Positions 25,463 through 33,575 of a DNA stretch of 64,000 nt are shown here, one piece after another (position 1 is the first letter of the stretch; each line of letters opens with the position of its first letter). The translations under genes were made by a program, and so were the position numbers. The DNA is from a bacterium (lineage in GTDB: Bacteria; Planctomycetota; Planctomycetia; Isosphaerales; Isosphaeraceae), in assembly GCA_016125085.1 (NCBI GenBank), contig WGMM01000008.1:62001-126000 (forward strand), read 5' to 3'. The notes under the pieces were generated by a model. It made no database searches and was not told the origin of the DNA. It was given only the letters and a program-made list of their open reading frames with translations.

Positions 25463-27177
25463 GAGCGATTCCGTTCTCCAGCCGCCGCGGTGGTCGTTTT
25501 GCGTGGGCTCTCCTGGGCGGACTTGAAATATTCCCGCCAGGCCCGTGCGGCCTTTCGTTTGACTTCCGTAGCCGCGGAACGGTCGGCCGCTTCCGGAATT
25601 TCCGGGCCGAAGCCGACCAGCCGCCGCGACAGGAACTGAAGCCCCTTGCCGGCTTCCACGGCCACGAGGTCATCCGTGTCTTCAAGTGCCCCAAGCAACA
25701 GGGGGACGACGTCGCTCTCGCCAAGACGTGCCAGGCACCAGATCGCGATCAGTCGCAATTGCGGATCGGGCGACCTCGTCAAGCGGATCAATCGGTCCCG
25801 GTGCGGTTTAAGGGCGACCGCACCCTGGCGGCCATAAGCGTCCATCAGACCCGCCTCGATCGATGCCGTATCCTGAAGGTTCGGGTCATTGAGCGCTTCC
25901 AGCATCCCTTCGACGGCACCGGTCATCGGGCTGACGCCGACACGGCCGCCGCGGATCACCAGGTCGTTGAGGTTTTTCGGCAGACCGATCCCGCCGAGCA
26001 TGTTCGCCGCGCCGAGCCTGCGCCGTTCGGCACGGCGGATCGAATCACGCGTGCTTCTTGCCGCGAACAGGATCGCCCAGGCTGTGTTCACATCTTCACC
26101 GTACTGGGCGGAGACCAGGCCGGATTGATCGGCACGTGAGCTGATCAGCTCCATGCCCATGTCGTACCACTTCTTGGTCCCGAGCGTCTCGACTTCGCCG
26201 AGCGATGCGACCCGTTCCAGAGAATAAAGGGCGTAATACGGCGTTTGACCGTACATCTGATCGACGCCATAATTCGCCGCCAGCCAGCCCAGGCCTCTTT
26301 CGATTCCGCGACGCAGGGCGTCCATCGAAGTGACCATACCCCGTGGCCGAGCCTGGGAGTCACTTTCGTCGATTTCGTTGCCATCAGCATCAATCGGGAT
26401 CAATAGTTTGCTTTTAGGCTTGTCGCCCAGCATTTCGGGGTCTTTCGGCCGATTCCGCAGCAGTTGCGACCTGCAGATGAGCATGCTGCCGGTGCCGGCT
26501 GCCGTCAGCGAAACGCTCTCCGACAGCTCGTTCGAGAGAGGCTGATAGACGAAGCCACCGGAAGTCTTCTGCGATTTGATCAGCCAGTCCGCGGCCCGGT
26601 CGAAAACGGTCGGAGAAACTTTGATTTCGAGATTAGTCGCCTCCCAGAGCCCCAGCAGAGCGAACTGCGTGACCGAAGTATCGCCCGAGCCCGGCGTGCT
26701 CGAATGAACTACATAACCCCATGCGCCCCAGGGAGTTTGCCTCGACGTAATGTAGGACGCCAGATTTTCGATCTGAGGCTTGAACCGGTCAGGGTCGCCG
26801 TTGGCCAGTGCGATCAGAATGGCGGCAGCTTCGTAAACACCTTTGTCCGCTCCTTCGACAGCGTTGTAGGCTGACGACGAAACGCGTGCCGCCAGAGTGT
26901 TCAGAGCCGTCGTAATGTCAGGCCGGTCTTTGGGTACGCCGGCCTTGATCAACGCCAGGGTCGTCATCGCCAGATAACCCGGCCTGTTGTCACCCACAAG
27001 CCGGGTACTCAGGCTCGGGACGGCTTTCTCCAGAAACGGCTTCGTGAGCGGATTCGTGAATTCTTTCGTCGGGTCGCCCAGCGCACCGCCCTGAAAGGCC
27101 TGAATCTCACCAGGTGAAACCGTCACTGAGCAAACGAACGCCACAAAAGACGCGACGATGATTTCCCGTATCGTCAT
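25459..27177 (-). CDS. Exported prenyltransferase/squalene-oxidase-repeat (alpha-toroid) protein with HEAT repeats
   Basis: Exported helical-repeat protein of 572 residues. The start at 27177 has GGAG seven bases upstream and yields a signal peptide (EIIVASFVAFVCSVTVSPG). Residues about 45-400 contain alpha-toroid repeats like those of squalene cyclase-related proteins: GYLAMTTLALIKAG, GVYEAAAILIALANGD, WGAWGYVVHSST, TSVTQFALLGLWEATN, SQKTSGGFVYQP and NTAWAILFAARS. No cyclase DxDD motif is seen, so catalysis of terpene cyclization is unlikely. The C-terminal part (about 440-530) looks like HEAT repeats (DPQLRLIAIWCLARLGESDVVPLLLGAL). A binding or scaffold role is inferred. It overlaps the next gene by four bases. 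Confidence 0.83.
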   Translation of the reverse strand: MTIREIIVASFVAFVCSVTVSPGEIQAFQGGALGDPTKEFTNPLTKPFLEKAVPSLSTRLVGDNRPGYLAMTTLALIKAGVPKDRPDITTALNTLAARVSSSAYNAVEGADKGVYEAAAILIALANGDPDRFKPQIENLASYITSRQTPWGAWGYVVHSSTPGSGDTSVTQFALLGLWEATNLEIKVSPTVFDRAADWLIKSQKTSGGFVYQPLSNELSESVSLTAAGTGSMLICRSQLLRNRPKDPEMLGDKPKSKLLIPIDADGNEIDESDSQARPRGMVTSMDALRRGIERGLGWLAANYGVDQMYGQTPYYALYSLERVASLGEVETLGTKKWYDMGMELISSRADQSGLVSAQYGEDVNTAWAILFAARSTRDSIRRAERRRLGAANMLGGIGLPKNLNDLVIRGGRVGVSPMTGAVEGMLEALNDPNLQDTASIEAGLMDAYGRQGAVALKPHRDRLIRLTRSPDPQLRLIAIWCLARLGESDVVPLLLGALEDTDDLVAVEAGKGLQFLSRRLVGFGPEIPEAADRSAATEVKRKAARAWREYFKSAQESPRKTTTAAAGERNRS

Positions 27178-27218
27178 GGTCGATCTCCCGGGCGTTCGAA
27201 AGGCCGATTTCGACGGCG

Positions 27219-28064
27219 TCACTTGATCAGCGGCCGAATTTCGATCTTGCGGAAGTGGATCTCAGCCCCTTCGGACTGAAACTGGAGCTTACCTTCGGTA
27301 TGGCTCGATTTCGTGCCGACGTTGACCACGTAGCCATTGACGATGTTCGTGATCGTGTCTCCGTCGCAAACGACTTCCATACGATTCCATTCGCCGAAGG
27401 GGGACTCCACATCTTTTTCGCCCCGGAAACCGAGCACGTCCTTCCACTTCGGATCGCGGCCCCACCAGTCGTAGCGGCCTGAATCGCGGGTGACTTCCGT
27501 CCCGTTGACCGGGTCGAAGATCATGGCGTTGCCTTCCTTGCGCACTTTACATGTCAGGCTCGGCTTGTTCTTGCCTGCCACCATGATGAAGTCGCCGCAC
27601 CCGCCTTCGATGATCTGGCATTCCTGCGACTCCATCCAGTGGCCGCCGACGGCACCGTCTTCTCCGACGCAGTGCAGCAGAATGCCGGAATCGCGTGACT
27701 TGTCCTTACGCGGTGCGAACGTGCGTGGCCCCCAGCGCCATTCCACGACCAGGTGGTAATTCTTGTACTTTTCTTTCGTCGTGATCGCGCCGAAGTCCTC
27801 TCCGCTGATGACGATCACGCCATCCTTGACCGTGAAGACCTGCTGCGGATCCTCGAACTTGTTCTTGTGAGTATAGGGATAAAAACCCGTGAGGTCCTTG
27901 CCGTTGAACTCCAGAATCGGATCGCCTGACCTGACTTTGGGCAGTTCCTTGGCGAAAGCCGGGGCGTTTGCGCGTTTCGTATCCTGGGCATTCAGGCTGA
28001 TGCCCGTCGCCACGATCGACAAAACCAGTGCAGCCCGACGCATTTTCGGAAAAGTCGCGATCAT
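27219..28064 (-). CDS. Secreted DUF1080 (3-keto-disaccharide hydrolase domain) protein
   Basis: A 281-residue exported protein of the DUF1080 concanavalin-like fold, a family strongly expanded in planctomycetes and linked to glycoside breakdown. Start chosen at 28064, giving a signal peptide (MRRAALVLSIVATGISLNAQ within it) with GGAG 13 bases upstream; a start at 28043 is also possible. Recognisable blocks are LEFNGKDLTGFYPY, VFTVKDGVIVISGEDFG, YKNYHLVVEWRWG, DSGILLHCVG, ESQECQIIEGGCGDF, FGEWNRMEVVCDGDTITNIVNG and the terminal IHFRKIEIRPL. It lies 41 bases upstream of the alpha-toroid gene and may be the first gene of that operon. Substrate unknown. Confidence 0.9.
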   Translation of the reverse strand: MIATFPKMRRAALVLSIVATGISLNAQDTKRANAPAFAKELPKVRSGDPILEFNGKDLTGFYPYTHKNKFEDPQQVFTVKDGVIVISGEDFGAITTKEKYKNYHLVVEWRWGPRTFAPRKDKSRDSGILLHCVGEDGAVGGHWMESQECQIIEGGCGDFIMVAGKNKPSLTCKVRKEGNAMIFDPVNGTEVTRDSGRYDWWGRDPKWKDVLGFRGEKDVESPFGEWNRMEVVCDGDTITNIVNGYVVNVGTKSSHTEGKLQFQSEGAEIHFRKIEIRPLIK

Positions 28065-28145
28065 CGCTCGTGTTTCGCTCCGGCACCAGGCCGTGTTCGT
28101 GATGGTCGATATCGTCAAAAAACCCACAAGTTTCGCCGAAGTTCC

Positions 28146-28424
28146 TCAGCCGCGTGAGCGGTGAACTCGGGCACCCTGCGAGCGGCAGATTTTTTCGACC
28201 TGGGCCATGAGCTCCGGCGTCTCGCACGGAATCGAAAGCACCATGCCCTGGCTTTTCGGAAGGTGGTCCGGGGGAGTCACTCCGAGTTGATCGGACCGGA
28301 CACCCAATTGCCCCAGGTACTGAATCACGGAATTGCCCTGCGCCGAATTGGCGAAATAGGCCAGAACCCGCGGAACGGGGCTCGATGTTTCGACCTTGCC
28401 GGGGCGAATTGTCGGAGTTTCCAT
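28146..28424 (-). CDS. Small hypothetical protein
   Basis: A 92-residue soluble protein I do not recognise. The start at 28424 is preferred because the residues before it look random; no strong ribosome binding site is visible. Its centre (VPRVLAYFANSAQGNSVIQYLGQLGVRSDQLGV) and C-terminus (VLSIPCETPELMAQVEKICRSQGARVH) read like one small alpha/beta domain. The end PELMAQVEKICRSQGARVH resembles a strand-helix unit of ACT- or ferredoxin-like folds, but this is only an impression. It lies 81 bases upstream of the DUF1080 gene and could be transcribed with it. Confidence 0.6.
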   Translation of the reverse strand: METPTIRPGKVETSSPVPRVLAYFANSAQGNSVIQYLGQLGVRSDQLGVTPPDHLPKSQGMVLSIPCETPELMAQVEKICRSQGARVHRSRG

Positions 28425-28561
28425 GGTGAATCGCTGCACTCTCTTCGAATGTTCACGGCATGGCCCGTGGCCAGCCTTCACTTTCTGCTAGTTTGACAAT
28501 CGGAAACGGCCGAGACAAGGCCGCAGCGGGCCGAAATCGTACGAATTCACTCCCCTTCCGG

Positions 28562-28590
28562 CTGAAAACCATGCGGCGAATCACTATAAT
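28562..28590 (+). promoter_or_regulatory. Predicted sigma-70-type promoter for thiO
   Basis: CTGAAA (28562-28567, four of six matches to TTGACA), a 17-base spacer, and a perfect TATAAT at 28585-28590. It lies 113 bases upstream of the thiO start on the same strand, in the only substantial non-coding stretch before that gene. Confidence 0.5.
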
Positions 28591-28702
28591 CCGTATATGA
28601 GTTTTCGGCTGGCTCGCCACCCCCATGCAGATGGCCGCCAAGTTCCCCAATGTTCGCCTCCGATCCCCGTCGCTTCGGAATGACCTGTGAGCCCGGCCGC
28701 AA

Positions 28703-29839
28703 ATGACTGATACGATCCTCATCGGCGGCGGCGTCGTCGGCTTGTCCCTGGCCTGGGAACTGGCTCTTCGGAATATCCGGGTCACACTCCTGGACAAATC
28801 GGCAATCGGCCGTGCCGCATCGTGGGCCGGTGCCGGGCTCATCCCTCCGCCCCACCGGGCCCCGAATCTGACCGACCCGACATGCCTGTTGCGTGCACGA
28901 TCGGCGGAGCTTTACCCTGAATGGTCGGCCCGACTGCTCGAAGCGACCGGGATCGACAACGGCTTTCGTGTCTCGGGCGGGATCGACGTCGCCCTGGAAC
29001 CTGCCGAAGAACCTGCGCTGGCATCCATGACGGGCCGCTGGCGCAAGCAGGGAATTCGCTACGAAGTCGTCGACGACCTGCGTGCCGCCGAGCTTGAGCC
29101 AGCCCTCACCCGCCGATTCGCCCGCTGCTATTTCCTGCCTGAACGGGCCCAGATTCGCAACCCCTGGCACCTGCGCGCCCTCGAAGCCGCATGCCTGGCA
29201 CTGGGCGTCGATCTTCGGCCGAATTGCCAGGTTCATGAATTTCTGATCAGCGGCGACCGCGTCACGGGCGTATCCACCGCTTCTGGCTCGATTCACGCCA
29301 GCCAGGTCGTCGTCACCGCCGGGGCCTGGTCCGAAAAGCTGTTCGAGACGTTAAACATCGCCGTGCCCACCCGGCCCATCAAGGGGCAAATGCTCCTGCT
29401 CGACCCCGGCCGCGTCGTGCTTCGGCGGATCGTCGAACATGGCAAATGCTACCTGGTGCCGCGTGACGAAGGGCTCGTCCTGGCCGGGGCGACCGAAGAA
29501 TGGACCGGGTTCGACGAAACTCTTACCGGCGACGCACGCGAGATGCTCTGGAACGAAGCCATTTCGCTGGTGCCCTCACTGGCTGACTCGAAAGTCATCG
29601 GCCACTGGTGCGGCTTCCGCCCCGGCTCGAAAGACTCCCGGCCTTATCTCGGCCCTGTTCCTGGCCTCGAAGGGCTTTTCGTAGCCACAGGCCATCAACG
29701 TGCGGGGCTATCGCTATCGCCCGGTACAGCTGAATCGATGGCCGACCTGCTGACGGGCAAACCGCCCCGCGTGGCACTGGATGGTTATGCCATTGACCGC
29801 CCGCTGGCCCAGCGCCGGGACGAAACGGTAAGGTCGTGA
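28703..29839 (+). CDS. thiO: Glycine oxidase ThiO-like FAD-dependent oxidoreductase
   Basis: FAD-dependent amine oxidase that converts glycine to iminoacetate for the thiazole ring of thiamine. The 378 residues have the DAO-family layout: dinucleotide-binding TILIGGGVVGLSLAWELA at the N-terminus, then the AASWAGAGLIPP block (flavin contact), DNGFRVSGGIDVAL, VVVTAGAWSEKL near 205, PIKGQMLLL, YLVPRDEGLVLAGATEEWTGFD, and the C-terminal GHQRAGLSLSPGTAESMADLL. The last two are typical of ThiO. No thiS, thiG or thiE is seen nearby, so the physiological assignment rests on family resemblance. It converges with the DtxR gene 14 bases downstream. Confidence 0.88.
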   Translation: MTDTILIGGGVVGLSLAWELALRNIRVTLLDKSAIGRAASWAGAGLIPPPHRAPNLTDPTCLLRARSAELYPEWSARLLEATGIDNGFRVSGGIDVALEPAEEPALASMTGRWRKQGIRYEVVDDLRAAELEPALTRRFARCYFLPERAQIRNPWHLRALEAACLALGVDLRPNCQVHEFLISGDRVTGVSTASGSIHASQVVVTAGAWSEKLFETLNIAVPTRPIKGQMLLLDPGRVVLRRIVEHGKCYLVPRDEGLVLAGATEEWTGFDETLTGDAREMLWNEAISLVPSLADSKVIGHWCGFRPGSKDSRPYLGPVPGLEGLFVATGHQRAGLSLSPGTAESMADLLTGKPPRVALDGYAIDRPLAQRRDETVRS

Positions 29840-29852
29840 TCGATCGATAAAA

Positions 29853-30533
29853 TCAGCCGCCTGTGACGATGTCCACAAGCACGTCGCCAGCGGCATCGTG
29901 GCCAAGGATAATCCGCTGTCCAGCGATTTCCACAGACACGGCGCCGGCCTCAGGGCGGTTTTCGCAGATTTTTCCGAGTGCGCCCAGCACGAGCCCGCAG
30001 TCGGTCAGATAGCGCAGAAATTTCGAATCCTGATCCATCACCCGCACCACTTCGAACGCTGTGCCGGCCGGAATCTCCTTGAGCGGCCTGCCCTGTACCG
30101 CGGGCACGGTGCCGTCCGCCCGGGGGATCGGGTCGCCGTGGGGGTCGACTTTCGGCGAGTTCAAAAACTCGTCCATCCTGTCCACCAGGCGGTCGCTCAC
30201 GGCGTGTTCCATATGCTCCGCCTCTTCATGCACCTCGTCCCACGGCATCTGAAGGGTGCGAACCAGAAATGTCTCGAGCAGCCGGTGGCGGCGGATGACT
30301 TTCAGGGCGAGCCTTCGGCCCGGGTCAGTCAGCCGCACGCCTTCGTAAGGCGTGTACGTCGTCAGGTTCGCTTCGGTGAGGGTCTTGATCATTCCTGTGA
30401 CCGAACCTGGCGAAACGCCGAGTTCCTTGGCGATGCGGCCTGTCGACACAACCGCCCCTTCACCGGCTTCAGCCTGGGCCGTCGCAAGCTGGTGAATCGT
30501 TTTGACGTAGTTTTCGACGGTGAGGCTGGCCAA
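29853..30533 (-). CDS. DtxR/MntR-family metal-dependent transcriptional regulator
   Basis: Metal-responsive repressor of 226 residues. The N-terminal winged helix begins SLTVENYVKTIHQLA and continues STGRIAKELGVSPGSVTGMIKTL. The wing is followed by VRLTDPGRRLALKVIRRHRLLETFL, diagnostic for the family. Dimerization/metal residues are visible in WDEVHEEAEHMEHAVSDRLVDRM (Glu, His, Glu-His pattern) and DPHGDPIP. The C-terminal 75 residues form an SH3/FeoA-like domain, as in the longer DtxR/IdeR type. It probably senses Mn(II) or Fe(II). No metal transporter gene is adjacent, so its targets lie elsewhere or are not visible. Confidence 0.92.
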   Translation of the reverse strand: MASLTVENYVKTIHQLATAQAEAGEGAVVSTGRIAKELGVSPGSVTGMIKTLTEANLTTYTPYEGVRLTDPGRRLALKVIRRHRLLETFLVRTLQMPWDEVHEEAEHMEHAVSDRLVDRMDEFLNSPKVDPHGDPIPRADGTVPAVQGRPLKEIPAGTAFEVVRVMDQDSKFLRYLTDCGLVLGALGKICENRPEAGAVSVEIAGQRIILGHDAAGDVLVDIVTGG

Positions 30534-30674
30534 TTCGATCGCTCGGCTGCGCTTTTGACATTCGGGAGGAAAGGGAGAATCGAATACTAACTTCTCTGCC
30601 CCTGCTGATCAACGGTTTCGAGCCTTGAGCTGAATGGACGCAGATTTCGTCAACATCGACTCGATCCAGGACAA

Positions 30675-31964
30675 TCAGTCTTCCTCCCCCGTACGCCGCA
30701 ACCAAACCGATTTCAAATAGGACGACTCAGGCACGTCCACCCGTACCGGGTGATCGACGGCGGCTCCGGCAAATCGTTCGATTCGAAATTCGCGACCGCT
30801 GCGCCAGCTTGCGACTTTCAATACTTTCTGGAACTCGGCTTCGACCATCAGGCCTGAGCAGGAATGGGTCACCAGCAGGCCACCCGGCTCGACGAGCTTC
30901 ATCGCCAGCGTATTCAAATCCGAATATTTGCGGCGGCCGTCTTCGAACTCGGCCCGAGAGCCGATCAGCTTCGGCGGATCAAGGACGACCACGTCGAACC
31001 GCTGGCCGTCGAAGTCAAGCTGACGCATGTAATTGAAAGCGTCGGCCTGAACGAATTTGAATTTTGACTTCGCGCCGAAATGCTGATTGATCTTTGCATT
31101 TTCTTCGGCCAGGGCGACGGCTTTTTCGTCCAGGTCAACCATCGTCACCTGTTTCGCGTCGCGCCCGCCCACGAGGCCGAAGCCTCCGGTGTAGCAGCAT
31201 ACGTCCAGCAGCGTCTTGCCGGCAGACGAGGCCGCCAGTTTCATTCGATTTTCGCGCTGATCGCAGAAAAAGCCCGTTTTGTGCCCGGTTTCGAAATCGA
31301 CGAGAAACAGCACGCCGTCTTCCTGCACCATGGCCCGCTTCGGGCAGTCGGGCGAACGATGTTCCTGCGGGGTGACGCCTTCGGCGCGGGCGGCTCGTTC
31401 GTCGAACCGCACGATCCAGTGCTTCGTTCCCAGCCGTTCTTCGAGCAGCCGGACGATCGGCCCGATGCGCTGGTGGAGGCCAAGCGAAAAGGCCTCGACG
31501 GAAAGGGTGTCGTCGTAGCGGTCGACGATCAGGCCCGGCAGACCGTCGCCTTCGGCGTGAATCACGCGATAGGCCGGTCCGTAGACTTTCTGCCCAACCT
31601 GGCGGGAACTGGCCATGACGTCGGCGATGGTGCTGCGGCGAAACGCCAGGGCGTCGTCGATGCGGGCGGCCCACCAGGCACTGTCCGGGGCGGCGGCCCG
31701 GCGCGACATGCGGCGGACGCGGATGCCGGAACGGACGTTATAAAGCCCCCAGCCGGCTGGCTTTTCCTCGGAGTCGAGAATCTGCACGAGATCCCCGTCG
31801 CGCGGGCGTCGGCCCAACACGCGATCGACCATTTTGTCGTAAATCAGTGCCGAACCGAGCCGGCCCGTAAGCCGAACTGTGCCAAGGGCGTCTGCGGGTT
31901 CGTCCAGAGGACGGTCCGGCAGACGGTTCGAGCCCGCCCGTTCCGGTTTCGCTCCGGCGCTCAT
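30675..31964 (-). CDS. rlmI: Class I rRNA large subunit methyltransferase RlmI-like
   Basis: SAM-dependent methyltransferase likely making m5C in 23S rRNA. The 429 residues include an N-terminal PUA-like domain (about 30-105) and the RlmI middle domain with VIHAEGDGLPGLIVDRYDD and FLVDFETGHKTGFFCDQREN. The Rossmann catalytic part has LLDVCCYTGGFGLVGG, VTMVDLDEKAVALAEEN and VVLDPPKLIGSR. VTHSCSGLMVEAEFQ supplies the usual C-terminal Cys region. Its ATG overlaps the stop of the upstream small gene, so the two are translationally coupled. Confidence 0.92.
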   Translation of the reverse strand: MSAGAKPERAGSNRLPDRPLDEPADALGTVRLTGRLGSALIYDKMVDRVLGRRPRDGDLVQILDSEEKPAGWGLYNVRSGIRVRRMSRRAAAPDSAWWAARIDDALAFRRSTIADVMASSRQVGQKVYGPAYRVIHAEGDGLPGLIVDRYDDTLSVEAFSLGLHQRIGPIVRLLEERLGTKHWIVRFDERAARAEGVTPQEHRSPDCPKRAMVQEDGVLFLVDFETGHKTGFFCDQRENRMKLAASSAGKTLLDVCCYTGGFGLVGGRDAKQVTMVDLDEKAVALAEENAKINQHFGAKSKFKFVQADAFNYMRQLDFDGQRFDVVVLDPPKLIGSRAEFEDGRRKYSDLNTLAMKLVEPGGLLVTHSCSGLMVEAEFQKVLKVASWRSGREFRIERFAGAAVDHPVRVDVPESSYLKSVWLRRTGEED

Positions 31965-32329
31965 TCGTCGTCGGCCCCGTCTTCGATTTCGAAGTCGGCT
32001 TCGCCGCTGGCCAGTTCACGCACCCCGCCCTCGCGACTCAGAGCCGTGCGAATGCGACGAACGCGGACGAGAATGCCCGTGGCGTAACGTTGCATTTGCA
32101 CGGTTTTGAGGAGCAGATCCGGCTCGGCCATTTCCTCAGGCATAGTGGCCACGATGGAGGCTGCCGATTTCGCCGCTTCCAGGCCCGCCGAAGCGGCCTT
32201 CGCCCAGGCATCCTCGCTGGCGGAGCCGATGCGAAGCTCGGTCATGAGCTTGCGTACCTTTTTCATGCGCGTGGTGACGTGCTGAATGTCTCTCAGAAGG
32301 GCTCCGGAACTGACGGGCGGGCGGCTCAT
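31961..32329 (-). CDS. Small helical hypothetical protein coupled to rlmI
   Basis: A 122-residue, largely helical cytoplasmic protein with no family I recognise. The N-terminal half has LLRDIQHVTTRMKKVRKLMTEL. The middle is Ala/Glu-rich (AAKSAASIVATMPEEMAEPD), followed by RYATGILVRVRRIRTALSREG and an acidic tail (EADFEIEDGADDE). There is no signal or membrane segment and no strong ribosome binding site. The last codons overlap the rlmI start (ATGA), the best evidence that it is a real gene. Function unknown. Confidence 0.65.
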   Translation of the reverse strand: MSRPPVSSGALLRDIQHVTTRMKKVRKLMTELRIGSASEDAWAKAASAGLEAAKSAASIVATMPEEMAEPDLLLKTVQMQRYATGILVRVRRIRTALSREGGVRELASGEADFEIEDGADDE

Positions 32330-32473
32330 GGGTGCGTTTATCCGAGTTAGCTCATCTCAGGCTTCGAAATCGCCGCAGGCGTCATCGACACTTCTCGCGG
32401 CACAGATCCTGCATCATACCATAAGGATCGGGATTTGTCGTGCCAGCCATTCCGACGATTCGAAACGAATCGT

Positions 32474-33460
32474 TCAATTGGCGGAACGGCAAGCTGCCAG
32501 GACAGCGCTCAGGGCCGCCATCTGGGCAAGACCGTCTTCGGCTGGTGCCGGAAGTTGGCCTGTGCGTACGCCCTCGGCGAAGGCATCGACCATGCAGGCG
32601 TACTGATTGCGGCCGTCGTAGACGACTTCTTCGGTCAGCTTGCCGTCCAGGTCAAAAAAGCGTGCCACGGGGGCATCGCCAGGCAGGTAGGCATCGGGCA
32701 CGATCACGCTGCCGGCGGTGCCGACCAGCTCATAGACACAGCGAAACGGTTGTTCGAAGCTGCAGTCGATCACGCCGATCACGCCCGAGGGGAACTTGAG
32801 CGTGGCCGCAAGGGTCATGTCCACGCCGCGATCACTGAACCGGGCGTGGCCGCGAATGCCGTCGGGTTCCTGGCCCGCAAAAAGACGCACGGTCGAAACG
32901 CCGTAACAGCCGACGTCCCAGAGCGATCCGCCGCCCCGGGCAGGGTCGAGCCGCCAGTCCGCAGGGTCGATCGGGAAGGAGAAGCTGGACCGGATCAGTC
33001 TCAATTCGCCGATCCGGCCGTTGCGAACATCGGCTAACAAGGCTTTCGTACGGGGCTGGTGCCGCCACATGAAAGCTTCCATGAGGATCACACCCCTGGA
33101 TCGGCAGTATTCCACCATGCTCCGGGCTTCGTCGGCATCGAGTGCCAGCGGCTTTTCGCACAGGATATGCTTGCCCGCGTCGGCGGCAGCTTTCACGAAG
33201 GGAGCGTGTTCTTCGTTGGCCAGGGGGATGTAAACGGCATCGATGTCCGGATCGGCGATTGCGGCCTCGTAACTGTCGGCCGTGCGGGGAATTCCGAATT
33301 CGCTGGCCCATTCGCGGGCGGCATCGGCGCGGCGGCTGGCCAGCAGGTCGAGCATGCCGGAATGGCTGCCGAGGATGCCGGGAATGAGCCCGCGGCGGCT
33401 GATGCGGGCACAGCCCAGAATGGCCCAGCGAAGTTTGGCGGCCGGATTAGCGTCGTTCAT
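32474..33460 (-). CDS. Gfo/Idh/MocA family NAD(P)-dependent oxidoreductase
   Basis: A 328-residue oxidoreductase acting on a sugar, inositol or related polyol. The Rossmann N-terminus is LRWAILGCARISRRGLIPGI, followed by the family markers DIDAVYIPLANEEHAPFVKAA, HILCEKPLALDADEARSMV (catalytic Lys in EKP) and LMEAFMWRHQPRTKALL. The C-terminal alpha/beta domain contains GGGSLWDVGCYGVSTVRLFAG, which carries the usual acidic and Tyr positions. I prefer the ATG at 33460 over a TTG 15 bases earlier; neither has a strong ribosome binding site. It is not preceded by a signal peptide, unlike many planctomycete paralogues, so it is cytoplasmic. The substrate is not predictable. Confidence 0.9.
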   Translation of the reverse strand: MNDANPAAKLRWAILGCARISRRGLIPGILGSHSGMLDLLASRRADAAREWASEFGIPRTADSYEAAIADPDIDAVYIPLANEEHAPFVKAAADAGKHILCEKPLALDADEARSMVEYCRSRGVILMEAFMWRHQPRTKALLADVRNGRIGELRLIRSSFSFPIDPADWRLDPARGGGSLWDVGCYGVSTVRLFAGQEPDGIRGHARFSDRGVDMTLAATLKFPSGVIGVIDCSFEQPFRCVYELVGTAGSVIVPDAYLPGDAPVARFFDLDGKLTEEVVYDGRNQYACMVDAFAEGVRTGQLPAPAEDGLAQMAALSAVLAACRSAN

Positions 33461-33575
33461 GGGATAGTGTCTCAATGGATCTTTGGCGTTCGAAGATCGA
33501 GCATGGAGGGGATTGCCTGAATCGCCCGATTGGAACGTGCCGGGGCAGGGTTCCGCAAGTCCCGACGCATCGTCG

